Part shown: positions 7,738 through 19,900 of the stretch, piece after piece
How positions within the stretch are numbered: position 1 is the first letter of the stretch
Layout: every line of letters begins with the position of its first letter
Origin: Zygnema circumcarinatum
Taxonomy: Eukaryota; Streptophyta; Zygnematophyceae; Zygnematales; Zygnemataceae
Length of the DNA: 32,367 nucleotides
Reading direction: 5' to 3'
Assembly: GCA_037447605.1 (NCBI GenBank)
Contig: CM074820.1
Coordinates: forward strand, 264,236-296,602
Position numbers and translations under genes: made by a program
Notes under the pieces: generated by a model
Databases searched by the model: none
What the model was told of the DNA's origin: nothing
Seen by the model: only the letters and a program-made list of their open reading frames with translations

Positions 7738-10700
7738 ATGGCGCACCCATGCAGGCCCTCGCCCCTCCTCGTGGTTCTCCTTCTGGCGGCGCAGTGGGGC
7801 CGCCCGGCGAACTCTGTGGCGGTGGGCGGCGCGCAGCAGAGTGAGTGTTCGCCTCCCCCCCCCCCCCGCAAACAAACATATAATGTATACTATTGAAATT
7901 TTTTCTAAATCCCTGACATTTCGATTTGATAAAATGCGCATTCATGAGTCTTGAACCTTTATTTCCTCTCATACATTTGCATAGATTTGTTTGCGGTACA
8001 TTTTTTCCGTCCATTGCAGTCGCCCTCCAAGCCCTCCGGCGGAGCCTCGCGCCGGCTCCCTCCACAGCCCTGCGCTCGTGGTGGTCCAAGAACGAGTGCG
8101 CCGATTGGCTGGGCCTCACGTGCGACAAGTTCGGCAATGTGGTCCACTTGTGAGGGCATGAACAAGCGCATGCATGCATGCATGGCTTGTGGGTCGTGTT
8201 TAACATTGGGAATTCCACGCATGCATATGTGTGTTTATATTTCACAATAGTTGGGCTAGTTTAGATGGTTGTATTTTCAAGATTTCTGGATTTTCACGTT
8301 TTTGTATGGTTAATATTGTTTTTACAAGTTTTTGTCCGCTCAACCCTCAACCCTTCAGCTTGCTCCTCCTTCCGTCACCTCCCCTTTCCTCTTTCTCTTA
8401 CTTTCATCGTTCTACATGGAACCTTCTAAAAACCCCACTGAGAGAGAGGGAGATAGAGAGAGAGAGAAAAAGAGATAGAGAAGGAACGTCACCTCCACAA
8501 CTAGTTTTGCTATGAGCTGGAAATTTGCAAAAATTTTCCAAAGTTTTGATCTCGCCCTCCCTCCCTCCCTCCCTCCCTCCCTCCCTCCCTCCCTTTGGTT
8601 CCGACCTCTGCAGAATTCTGACCACGCGGCCCATCCCTCTCCTCGGCGGGTCTGTGATACCGGCCACGCTCGACGGCCCCTTGGAGGGCACCCTCCCGGA
8701 GGGCACGGCCAAGCTCACGTACTTGAAGAGATTGTGAGTTTAAGTTTCAGCGAACCTCATACAACCCATGTTAAACCTCTTCGTGTAGCATGTTTTTCCA
8801 ACGAAACAAACGCTAGGAAAGATAATGAGTCGACATGGTGACGTAGAATGTTAGATAAGGGAAGAGTGGGAGGGGGAGAGAGGAGGGAGGGGGGAGGGGG
8901 GAGGCTACAAAAGCTCATATTCAAGTAGTACCCAGAATTGAATCAGTATTCAGATAAGAAGATGAGAAGTTGACAATGTATTCGATAATTGGTGGGTGGA
9001 AGCAGAATGCTGTATGGGCTTAATCTCAAGGGAGGAATTCCTAATGATATTGGAAATCTGAAGGACCTCGAGTTCTTGTAAGCGCTCCGATCCATGCATC
9101 AATCCTCCTCCCTCTCCCCTCGCCCCTCCCCCATCCACCCTCCCCCCTTTCCTCTGCCTCCACCTCCGTCCCCCCTTCCCAATCCTTGCTTCCCACTCCC
9201 CCCTGTCCTCACCTCCCTCCCCACTACCCGCTTCCCCATCACGGCTACTCCCACCCCCCTCCCGGCTCCCCGCTCCCCACTTCCCGCTCCCCTCTTCCCC
9301 CTCACCCCCTTACCCGTCCTCCCTGCCCCCACCTCCCTCTCCCCTCCCCCCTAACCCCCTTCCCCCCTTCCCCCTCTTTCCTCCCCCATCCCCCCTCCCC
9401 CTGCCCCCTCCCCCCTGCCCCTTCCACCCTCCCCCTCCCCCCTCCCTCCTCCCCCCTCCCTCCTGCCTCCTCGGCCTCCCCCCTCCCCCTCCCCCTCCCC
9501 CTCCCCTCCCCCTCCCCTCCCCCTCCCCCTCCCCTCCCCCTCCCCCCTCCCCCCTCCCCTCCCCCTCCCCCCTCCCCCCTCCCTCCTCCTCCCTCCTGCC
9601 TCCTCGCTCCCCCCTCCCCCTCCCCCCTCCCCTCCCCCTCCCCCTCCCCCCTCCCCTCCCCCTCCCCTCCCCCTCCCCCTCCCCTCCCCCCTCCCCTCCC
9701 CCTCTCCTCCTCCCTCCCCCTCCCCCTCCCCCTCCCCTCCCCCCTCCCCTCCCCTCCCCCTCCCCCTCCCCCTCCCCTCCCCCTCCCCTCCTCCCTCCCC
9801 CCCCCTCCCCCTCCCCCTCTCCTCCCCCTCTCCTCCCCCTCCTCCCCTCCCCCTCCCCCTCTCCTCCCTCCCCCTCCCTCCCCTCCCCTCCCCCTCCCCC
9901 TCCCCCTCCCCCCTCCCCCTCCCCTCCCCCGTCCCCCCCACCCTCCCCCCTCCCCCTCCCCCCTCCCCCTCCCCTCCCCCTCTCCTCCCTCTCTCCCCTG
10001 TCCCCCCCACCTCCCCCTCCCCCTCCCCCTCCCCCTCCCCCTCCCCCCTCCCCTCCCCCTCCCCCTCCCCCTCCCCCTCCCCCGTCCCCCTCCCCCACCT
10101 CCCCCCTCCCCCCCCCTCCCCTCCCCCCTCCCCCTCCCCCACCCCCTCCCCTCCCCCCTCCCTCGTCCCCCCACCTCTTCCTCCTCCCCTCCGTCCTTTC
10201 CTTCCTCCCTCCATCCCGGAAGCTGCTCACGTTAACTTCTTTTGGTGGTGAATATAAAGGTCATTGGGGAAGAACGAACTTTCTGGAGGACTCCCATACA
10301 GTCTCAGACTCTTGACTAAGTTATCATTCTTGTAAGCTCTAAAACTCAAACCCCTCCCTTTGACTGTTTTACTGGGATGTTGAAAATGGAAAATCTTGAG
10401 AGCACTGTCTTCCCTTTACTTCCATCCAACTTTCCCCTTACATAATGTGTTCTATGTAAAATGTTCAATATGGCAGAGACCTTTCCTCCAATCAAGAGGT
10501 CGATTCTGCTTCCCAAAAAAAATTGACCGGAAACGTTTCCTTTACAATTCCCCGACTGACCAACTTGCGATACTTGTATGAGGCTGAACCCTAATTCCAT
10601 ACCCCCTTTTTAGGTTTTCCTTTTCAGAATCTTTTCTTGATGTATAGACAATTAGCTTCATTCTTTCTTCCTTAGTCCGTAGACAACGACAGGAGGCGGC

Positions 10701-13700
10701 ACTTCTTGTTCAAATGTTTCTTTTTTTTGCGGCCTTTTTAAAATCCCCTAAATGCCATGAATAACCTGAATTTTGACTGCATCTGCAGAAATCTGCACAA
10801 CAATGCTTTCTTTGGAATACTTTCAGGCTTGAAAGCCTTAACGAAACTTGAGTATTTGTAAGCGCCTATTGCTCAACCTCTTGCATGAAGCTCATCAGCT
10901 CTTTGATCTGTCTCCCTCTCTCTCTCTTTTTTTCCATCTCTCTCTATTGCTCTCTCTCTCTCTCTCTCACTCTCGATGTTCCTCTCTCTGTCTCCCTCCC
11001 CCTCTCTCCCTTCCCTCTCTCCCCCCGTTCCTCTCTTTCCCCATCCCTCTCCCTCTCTCACTCTCTCTCTCGTTGTTCTTAATTATTCGTCGCCCTTAAG
11101 AATGGTTTCTTGTTATTCTTTTTCACATGGTACGATTGTCAGCCTGTTCGTTAGGGCGGGTTTTGAACAAATTTCATTCGCTTTTTTTCTTTTTAGGGAC
11201 CTCTCGGCAAACTTATTCCGCGGAGCGCTTAGCCAATTTTTGGGGAACTTTCCAAATTTAAATACCTTGTAAGTTCAAAGAGAGAATGATTCAAAACTTC
11301 TTATTTCTCAGTGAACCAAAAAAACCGAAAGGACTTCAGAAACCCTAAACAAAGCGATCTTTGGCATTCAACAATCTTCAAGGCTTCTAAAATTGGAGTA
11401 GTTGCTAATTTCATGTTCGATTTTATCTCATGCTTTGACAACACTCTCACTTGCGACACACTCTCTCTTTATCGCTCTCCCTCTTCTCCTCCCACGATCT
11501 CTCTCCCCCCCGTGCCCATCTCCCTTTCCCTCTATCGCTATCCCCTTCTCTCCCTCTCTCCCGCTCTCTCCCGCTCTCTCTCGCTCTCTCTCTCTCGCCC
11601 TCCCTCCCTCTGCCTCTCTCCTACTCTCTCTCCCTCCCCGTTCCTCTCGCTCTCCCCCTCTCTTCCTCTATCGCTTTCCCCCTCTCTTCCTCTATCGCTT
11701 TCCCCCTCTCTCCCTCTCTCCCGCTAACTCCCGCTCTCTCTCGCTCTCTCTCTCGCCCTCCCTCTTTCTGCCTCTCTCCTACTCTCTCTCACTCCCCGTT
11801 CCTCTCGCTCTCCCCCTCGCTCCCCCTATCGCTCTCCCCCTCTCTCCCTCTTTCCCGCTCTCTCCGCTCTCTCTCGCCCTCCCACTCTCTGTCTCTCGCC
11901 TACTCTCTCTCCCTCCCGTTCCTCTCGCTCTCCCCTCTCTTCCTCTATCGCTTTCCCCCTCTCTCCCTCTCTCCCGCTCTCTCCCGCTCTCTCTCGCTCT
12001 CTCTCTCTCGCCCTCCCTCTTTCTGCCTCTCTCCTACTCTCTCTCACTCCCCGTTCCTCTCGCTCTCCCCTCGCTCCCCCTATCGCTCTCCCCCTCTCTC
12101 CCTCTTTCCCGCTCTCTCCGCTCTCTCTCGCCCTCCCACTCTCTGTCTCTCGCCTACTCTCTCTCCCTCCCCGTTCCTCTCGCTCTCTCCCTCTCCCCCC
12201 CTTCCTCTCCCCCTCTCACCCTCCCTTCCTTCCAGGTACTTGTACGAAAATTCATTTTCTGGAGTATTACCAAACATCATTGGGACTTACAAAAATTTGA
12301 AAACTCTGTGAGTGAGGCATCCAGTCACTCTCACCCCTCAAATGAGTCTCCTTCTTATTTCTTTGAACCATTGTGAAAATTTGATGTTCTAGAACAAACC
12401 ATTTTTGGCAGATTTGAAGAATCTTTAGCCCAAGTATTAAGAAATTATTGAATCGAGGCAAATATTCGGTGTGATTATGTTCGTCAAATTGAATTTCAAT
12501 TTTTTTCTTCCTATTGATGCTGGGGATGGAGGACAGGGACTGCTCTTTCTGCGGTTTGGATGGAAATATTTCTGAAGCGTTCGGGAATCTGCAGAGATTG
12601 GAAAAACTGTGAGCACTGGTTTGAGCCTGTAATAGAATAGAGACCCTAAAACCCTAAAAACGCAAAAAAAAAAACTAGAATAATATAATAATAGACTTTG
12701 ATTAGATAGAACTTATAATAGACAACATACAATAGATCTATTGAGAAGCAAATCAATCAATTGATGATTTACTCCTGCAAATGCTGAATGTATTGGCTTC
12801 AAAATGGGAAAATTACGAGGATATATCTTTGAAACAATGAATGAAATTTTCATTGATGAGGCTTTTTGAAAACTGTTGTGCTCAAGGCGTGCTTTGTGGT
12901 GACTATATTTTTTTTCAGAAATTTACAAAATAATGCGCTTCGTGGGTCCATACCGTACGGCCTCGTTAACTTGCCGATGTTGAAATCGCTGTGAGTTTCC
13001 TAGAAACCCTAAAAACCCTAGAAATCCTAAAAACCCTAGAAACCCTAGAAACCCTAAAAACCCTAGAAACCCTATAAACCCTAAAAACCCTAGAAACCCT
13101 AGAAACCCTAAATACCCTAGAAACCCTAATAACCCTAGAAACCCTAAAAACCCTAGAAACCCTAAAAACCCTAAAAACCCTAAAAACCCTAGAAACCTTA
13201 AAAACCCTTGAAACCCTCAAAACCCTAGAAACCCTGAAAACCCTGAAAACAACAAAAAACCCTTCAAACCCTAGAAACCCTAAAAACCCTAGAAACCCTA
13301 GAAACCCTAAAAACCCTAGAAATCCTAAAAACCTTAGAAACCCTAAAAACCATAGAAACCCTAAAAACCCTAGAAACCTTAAAAACCCTAGAAATCCTAA
13401 AAACCCTAGAAACCCTAAAAACCCTGAAAACAACAAAAAACCCTACAAACCCTAGAAACCCTAAAAACCCTAAAAACCCTAGAAACCCTAAAAACCCTAG
13501 AAACCCTAAAAAACTTAGAAACCCTAAAAACCATAGAAACCCTGAATACCCTAGAAACCCTAATAACCCTAGAAACCCTAAAAACCCTAGAAACCCTAAA
13601 AACCCTAGAAACCCTAAAAACCCTAGAAACCCTAAAAACCCTAGAAACCCTAAATACCCTAGAAACCCTGTTAACCCTAGAAACCCTTAAAACCCTAAAA

Positions 13701-15674
13701 ACCCTAAAAACCCTAGAAACCCTAAAAACCCTAAAACCCTAAAAACCCTAAAAACCCTAGAAACCTCAGAAACCCTAAAAACCCTAAAAACCCTAGCAAC
13801 CCTAGAAACCCTAAACCCTAAAAGCACGTTGGACCGACAAAAATGTAGTCCACATTGCCAAATTTTGCAGTCTAACTACTTTCTTTATCTAATGCGTGCA
13901 CCATCCCTCCCAAATATTGTAGTTTTATTTTTTTTTTCGTAAGACTCCATTAGTTTTTATGAAGATTTGAAGGCATTTTCTTGCAGAGTTTTACGGCAGA
14001 ACAAACTAAGCGGCTACATTCCCTACCGCTTCTCGAAATTGGCACCACTTGACTATGTGTGAGTGCCTTTACCAAAGTAGAGCATGAGAACAATGTTCAA
14101 TGAAGGTCTCAATTCCGGCGGATCACATTTCCTGTGCTTTTTTGTTTTCCTATCGAGCGAAGCAAGCTGCCCCCGAGTAATGTTGGGAGTGCTGAGGATC
14201 ACTTTTTGCTTTCAAACTTTTCTGAATTTTAGCACCCTGAAACTCTATGCAGGTCTTGCGAGCAGAATGGCTTGACCGGCTTTATCCCCGCCTGGGTTTT
14301 GAACTCAAAAGAAGTGTATGTCAACATAATACTTCACTGCTGGTCTAACTGCAACACGCCCCCATCTCTCGCCCTCCCTTCCTCCCTCCCTCCTTCGTCC
14401 CTCCCTCCTTCCTCCCTCCCTCCCTCCCTTCCTCCCTGAAAATCCCTTTTTCTCTCGCTGCCCCTATCCTTCTCCCTCTCCTTGTCCACTTCTTTCCATC
14501 TCCCTCTCCCTCTCCCTCTCCCTCTCCCTCTCCCTCTCCCTCTCCCTCTCCCTCTCTGGCTGACTCCCCACCGCGCCTTGCATGTCTGCAGGTACCTTTA
14601 CCAGAACAGTCTGTTTGGTCGGTTGCCAGCAATTGGTCCAAACCTAAAAATACTGTGAGTACTTCCACAAAAACTTTGCTGTTTTCAAAACTTTGATCGC
14701 TCCTATGACCTTCACGTAAAACCTTCCTTTCAACGTTTTTTCGCCCCAATGCTACCAAGCAACTGCCAAGGCCTCATGCTCTCGTTTCCTATACTCTACT
14801 CTTACAATCCTAAGCCTTTCCCGTCAAAAAATTTCGAACATTCCACTTCCATTATCTCCTCCCTTCCAACTCTATCAACTGTTAACTCTATCTCTATCTC
14901 TTATATCTATCTCTATCTCTGTCTATTACATCTATCTCTATCTTTATCTCTATCTATCTTTACCTCCTCTCACCCCCTCTCTCCCTCTCCCCCAGGTTTG
15001 TCGGCCAAAACTACCTGTCCGGCGAGGCCCAACTCCCCGACCGCGACATCCTGGACGTCTCCAACAACTACCTCTCCTCCATCGCCTTCAACGCCGGCGG
15101 CGCCTTCGCGGACGGGAACTGCCTCGCGCTCTCCTCCGAGTTCGGGCAGCAGCGCTCCGCCGCGCAGTGCGGGAAGTTCTGCTCCGCGCGGCAGCCGGGG
15201 GGCGCGTGCGGCAAAAGGGGGACCTGCGTGCCAAGGGTTGGGGCCAGGCCGGTCTGCTTCTGCCAGCGCGGCTACTACACGGCGGTCCATAAGTTCACAT
15301 GCACGCACGGTGGGGTGTCTTGTGTCTCTCTCTCTCTCTCGGTCGCTCGCTCTCTCACTCTTGGTGGGCTTGCAAATATGGGAGTGGGTGGGTATGTATG
15401 CATGTGCTGTGTATGTGTGGGGATGGTGTCTGCATGCATGCATGCATGTATCTCTATGTAGATATGCATGTGTGTGGGTGCAGGTAGATGTGTGTGGTAT
15501 GGGTATGGTATGTGTTGGTATGGATGTAGGTCGGTTTTTATGTGATTTGTATGTATGTATGTATGTATGTATGTATGTATGCATGTCCTAAGTTGCTCAA
15601 TTCCGGCGGTTCCATGCGCAGCTCCGTCGCCGCCGCCGCCTTTGAAACGGAAATCGCCGCCACGAGCGTCGTAG
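7738..15674 (+). CDS. Secreted LRR protein with C-terminal EGF-like Cys-rich module (paralog A)
   Basis: Sixteen exons: 7738-7840, 8020-8149, 8614-8733, 9006-9077, 10260-10331, 10477-10575, 10789-10857, 11197-11268, 12236-12307, 12537-12608, 12919-12990, 13987-14058, 14253-14315, 14592-14654, 14996-15309, 15622-15674; CDS 1518 nt, 505 aa. Layout: signal peptide (PLLVVLLLAA core), plant LRR N-terminal domain (about 35-78, NECADWLGLTCDKFGN), eleven LRRs (about 118-384, pattern NxLxGxIP), an eight-Cys region (about 384-488, with CGKRGTC, CFCQRGYY and FTC, EGF-like), and a short Pro/Lys tail (PSPPPPLKRKSPP). LRR exons are 72 nt with 63-, 69- and 99-nt variants; intron 1 and the last intron are phase 1, the others phase 2. 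No transmembrane or kinase segment is seen, so it is likely apoplastic; ligand unknown. ATG 7738 was chosen because it starts the hydrophobic core. The last exon and its weak GTGGGG donor are the least certain. Confidence 0.88.
8555..8596 (+). repeat. (CCCT)n tract at 3' splice site
   Basis: About ten CCCT units in the intron before the third exon of LRR paralog A, ending about 18 bases before the AG. It forms the polypyrimidine tract of that acceptor. Confidence 0.85.
9109..10215 (+). repeat. 1.1-kb C-rich (CCCCTC)n tract
   Basis: Almost pure C/T sequence on the plus strand, dominated by CCCCTCCCC words, inside the intron between the fourth and fifth exons of LRR paralog A. It generates long Pro/Leu/Ser and Gly/Arg ORFs in all frames; these are not genes. 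The G-rich complement has very many G3-G6 runs. Confidence 0.95.
10907..11077 (+). repeat. CT-rich simple repeat in intron
   Basis: CTCTCT and CTCCCT tract in the intron between the seventh and eighth exons of LRR paralog A. Confidence 0.9.
11459..12234 (+). repeat. 780-bp pyrimidine tract with higher-order repeats
   Basis: CTCTC/CCCGCTCTC sequence running up to the AG of the ninth exon of LRR paralog A. A larger unit is visible: the block starting CCTCTTTCTGCCTCTCTCC at 11761 recurs at 12016 (period about 255), so the tract has grown by segmental duplication as well as slippage. Confidence 0.85.
13003..13818. repeat. Interstitial telomere-like array (AAACCCTAG/AAACCCTAAA)n
   Basis: About 90 degenerate units alternating AAACCCTAG and AAACCCTAAA-type words, starting within 15 bases of the donor of the eleventh exon of LRR paralog A. 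The plant telomere heptamer AAACCCT is the core, spaced by one to three extra bases. It makes an artificial 156-codon minus-strand ORF rich in Phe, Leu, Gly, Arg and Val. Confidence 0.92.
14362..14560 (+). repeat. CCCT and CTCCCT tracts in intron
   Basis: Pyrimidine tract in the intron before the fourteenth exon of LRR paralog A: CCCTCCTT words, then about ten perfect TCCCTC units at 14498-14557. Confidence 0.88.
14883..14995 (+). repeat. (TCTATC)n pyrimidine-rich tract at acceptor
   Basis: TCTATC/TCTCTA repeats running into the CCCCCAG acceptor of the Cys-rich exon of LRR paralog A. Confidence 0.8.
15310..15621 (+). repeat. Last intron of LRR paralog A with TG/ATGT microsatellites
   Basis: Intron between the Cys-rich exon and the tail exon. 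It holds CTCTCT, then T/G-rich sequence with GCATGCATGCATG near 15432 and a (TATG)n run at about 15550-15584. Confidence 0.65.
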
Positions 15675-16974
15675 TCTTTGGGGCAGCGCCTCGACATCAT
15701 CATACGCGGAATTTTTACAAAAGCATATTATTTATATATATACATATATATATATATATTAATACAATTATATTGTAAAATGTTTCTATTTGTTTCTTTT
15801 TATCGTATAAGGTGAGGGCCCGAAATATGAGAGATTTTTTGCAGGGTTTTGTGGGTTTTAGGACTATCTTTCGTATACTGGAGCATAGCCTCACATTTTT
15901 GGTGAAGCTTTGAATTCTGAAAAGGACTAGAGCTACGATTTAGATTCGGACAATGTCATGAAATTTTTGGGCCTCCATAGCTCTAATTTTCTTGTGGACG
16001 ACGGAGAGTATCGCAATATATCCCATGCGGTACGATATGCCGATACGAGTACGGGAAATCGACTCGGACTGTATCGTATCGGATCAATACTAACCGCGAG
16101 TGGAGCTGCCGGCCGACAAGATCAACTGGCCGGCAGGTGTCGTACGCCGTCAGTGGTACACTTTGGCGTGTAGCTGTCGTACTATCAACTGTTTCGCGGA
16201 AACTTTCAGATGCAACAAAGTCGATCTCAACGGTTGATCGCTGTGTAACAGAAATCCGAGTAATCCTGGCCGTCGATTATTCCAAGCGTGGCAGAATGGC
16301 CACGATCTTGCCACGTAAATTAAAAAATCCAAACATCACTTGGACCAATGACATGCCGTTTCAATCCGACGTGGCAACCTTCCATTGCTGAAATAGTCCT
16401 GCGATGCGCCGCTATCAGTTTGGTTTGTGCCCCATTTCTTTCGTTTTGTAGTTACAATAGTAATTACATGACGAATGCATGGCACTGTGGGCCTTGTAGA
16501 ACAAAAGGAGGAAACGTTTCCTGCTGCATAGACACTGCTCTCGTGCCCCAAATTTTCACCCAACTCTAACATCACATGTATATGAATTATATCATACAAT
16601 TCATATGATGTATTTATTATTCATCGTTATTGCAAAAATGCGCCATTTCATACAAAATAGCTCCAAAACTCGACGAGATGCTCTGAAGTGTGTCAAAGGG
16701 AGCACATGGTTCCATGCGCAAACATGCATGCATCGGAGCATGCAACTCTACCCACACACTCGGACAGACTAAAGGGTCAATCGGTGAGCCTTTTGTTTGA
16801 ATGGCGGAGGAGTAGTCCCTGCACAAAAAATTGAAATGTTTGAAAGTCAACAATTAAATAGAATACAATCAAAGCCCATTGATTTTCATAGGACACAACA
16901 AGTCAGTGAAGGAAGAGAACATGTTGGAGATTCGCCCAAACGCACAGCATCCACTCTCTATGTCCCTAGGTAAA
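15675..16974. other. Tail-to-tail intergenic region between the LRR paralogs
   Basis: No gene recognised. AT-rich (TATATA) stretch at 15725-15780, probably the 3' end of paralog A; an unusual CGATAC/GTACGG-rich segment at 16020-16160; a hairpin at 16106-16136 (9-bp arms CTGCCGGCC and GGCCGGCAG, 13-base loop); an AT-rich inverted repeat at 16580-16606 (ATATGAATT/AATTCATAT). A minus-strand AATAAA at 16618-16613 could serve paralog B. Confidence 0.55.
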
Positions 16975-19900
16975 TTAAGAATTATTAATTATGTTTATTG
17001 CGTTTGTGGGGCTTTCAGGGTCACAAAGGGCTACAAATTTACGAAACCCTACAATCTCTAAACATCGCCAATCACCTGAAGCATGAAGGGCAAGAAAGGG
17101 GAGGGGGAGAGGGAGAAAGCGAGCGAGCGAGAGAGAGAGAGAGAAAAAGGAGAGGAGCGAGAGAGAAGGAGAGAGAGAGAGAGAGAAAAAAAGAGGAAAG
17201 AGAGAGAGAGGGAGAGAGAGAGAGAAAAGAGAGAGCCTACCCGGTGTGCATGTGAACTGCTTAACAAGGGTAGAATAGCCCTTTTCACATTCACATCTCG
17301 GGCCCGAGGAACCACTAGGAACGCAGACTCCGTGCTCCCCACAGGCCCCCCCCTCCTGTTGGGCGTTGCAGAAGGTGGTGCAAGCAGTGCTGTTTTTCTG
17401 CCCTTCAACTCCGGATGCATTAAGGAGGCAGTTTCCGGAAGCAAGGATAGTGGCTGCTCCATTGGCAATTTGGAGGTCAGAAAAGTAATTATCAGTTAAA
17501 AAATAGTAGCCCTTGTCGGAATTCGAGACGGGAATCTCTCCCGAGAGGTAGTTTTTGTTGGCAAACCTGCGAAGGGGAGAGTTAGAAGTTGAAGCTTAGT
17601 TAGTCATTGGAAGCTTGGTTGCCTGTGTGGTCAGAATTGTCTGCTCTCATAGAAAGGGTGACTGACTGGATAGGCATCCAAACTTCGCATCGTGGCAAGA
17701 CATTACAAAGAACCCTGTGCTAGGTTTGTATTAATCTGCTTTAATCTTCCAAAATTTGACAAAATTTCATCATGCTGTCGTGTAGACATAAGTAGTCAAT
17801 TCATCAGAGGACATGAACTGAGAGCAGATCTTACAAAAGGTTTGAATTAGGACACTTGTAGCAATAACTTTGAAACACAGAAATATCTGAATATCTTTTC
17901 AGCATGCATGCCTTATAATAGGAACTCACAAATAGCGAAGATTTGGACCTGGGTTGGGTAGCCTTCCCACGAGCTGATTTTCGCCCAAATCTCTGCAAAC
18001 ATGCAAGGCTTCTAGTAAGTTCTCAAGAAGCCTTCTAAGTTTCACACATCTCTTTGTCTCGGTTGTCCTCTCTCCCCCCCTCTCTCCCTCTCGTTCTCTC
18101 TCTCTCTATCTATCTCTGTGTTGCCTCACTCTATTGCATCCATAGTAAGTTCTCGAGAAGCCTCTCTAGCCATTTGCATCAAGGAGGAACCTGCTCCAAG
18201 TTTTACACATCTCTTTGTCTAGGTTGTCCTCACTTCCCCCCCCTCTCCCCTCCTCTCTCCCCCCCTCTCTCCCGCCCTCTCTCCCCCGCTCTCTCCCCCG
18301 CTCTCTCCCCCCCTCTCTCCGCCCCTCTCTCCCCCCCTCTCTCCCGCCCTCTCTCCCCTCCTCTCTCCCCCCCTCTCTCCCGCCCTCTCTCCCCCGCTCT
18401 CTCCCCCGCTCTCTCCCCCNNNNNNNNNNCCCTCCCCTCTCTCCCCCCCTCTCTTCCTCTCTCTCTCTCTCTGTATCTATCTCTGTGTTGCCTCACTCTA
18501 TTACATCCCTACAGCACATGACTTGCACCTCGAAAACCTCAAGTTAATTCCAGTCTCCGTTTCATCGTTCACGGCGAAATACTTACACATCGGAACTGTT
18601 CAGAACCCATTTGGGAACAGTGCCAGTCAAGTTGTTCCGCCCTAAATTCCTGCACAACAGTTCAGATTTCAGCAACAAAGGCGAAGGGAAGATTGCATCA
18701 TGATGGCATACGTGAGTTTATGAAGATGCTGATTTTCATTCAGGCATCTATACATACAAGTAGTCAAGTGGTTTCAAATTCTTGGAACGACTGGGAATAT
18801 CTCCAATGAAGTGGTTGTAGTCCAATACCCTGCGTCAGCCACCCCAATAATAAGTCAGAACCGAAAAAAAAAGGGACTTTCCATAAAGACAACATTGCAA
18901 GATCATCTGCAAAGCTTCGTTTCGATCTTGAAAAATGATGTAGGATTCGACTGCGTCCTATGTTTCTGAAACCCTAAAATCAAAGGGGATACTCACAAGC
19001 CTCTCAAATTTGGTAAGTTGATGATGCTCGAAGGAATGGCTCCGGTAAAGTCGTTCGTGCTTAATTGTCTGAGACATCCTCTCCCAATATGCATGCCACT
19101 ATTCATTACATGAGAGAATGGATGACGCAGGTGTGTGTGTGTGTGAGAGAGAGAGAGACAGAGAGACCGAGAGAGAGAAAGGGGGGAGGAAGGAAGCGAG
19201 AGAGTGAGAGAAGGAGGTAGGAAGATGAGAACTTTAAATTTTCAGCAGAACGTCGGAAAAAGTACTCACAAATGCACCAAGTCCTTCAGTTCACTCAAAG
19301 CTTTGGGGATTTCCCCCTTCAAGAAGCAGCCATTGCAATACCTGCCAACCCCCCCAATAATGAAAGAAAGGGCTTAGAAGGGGTTTTAGGGTCCTTCAAC
19401 TGTCATCTCATGTACATATAACATCATCATTCAACCAACTTATCTCTCAATTTCGAGAAATTTACATTAACTTGGTGGATAAGAGACTGAAAGCCTAGAA
19501 GGCTGAAATTTCACAAAGGGTCCTTACAGCTCAGTCAGTTGCTTTAGCTGAAGAATGCGTTCAAATCTGCCGGTGATCTGACTGCCACTCAAATCTCTGC
19601 CCCTCCAAAAACAAAACCCACAAACCACTCGTTTTAGGGTTGTTGCAGAATTTCGGGTTTCAACTTTCAAGCAAAACTTTGATTCCACATTTGTGGTGGT
19701 GAGACTGCCCATTCATTAACAGTAAATACTTTAAATTTTAACTGCTTACAGAATTTTGAGGTTGACCAGCTCTTTGAAGGCGTTCGGGATGGACCCTTTC
19801 AATTGCAACCCTCCTAAGTACCTGCACATGCATCATTCTCAACATAATAAAATGAAATTTCAGTGACAGTTTCATGATTTTATGACACTGGAAACCGAAA

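Noticed and set aside
9186-10235. 349-codon Pro/Leu/Ser ORF and three Gly/Arg ORFs on the opposite strand
   Set aside because: Pure translation of the C-rich intronic tract, open in several frames on both strands.
11402-12376. 324- and 286-codon Ser/Leu/Pro ORFs
   Set aside because: Products of the CT tract; they overlap a recognised LRR exon in the wrong frame.
12966-13436. 156-codon minus-strand ORF rich in Phe/Leu/Arg/Val
   Set aside because: Translation of the telomere-like array.
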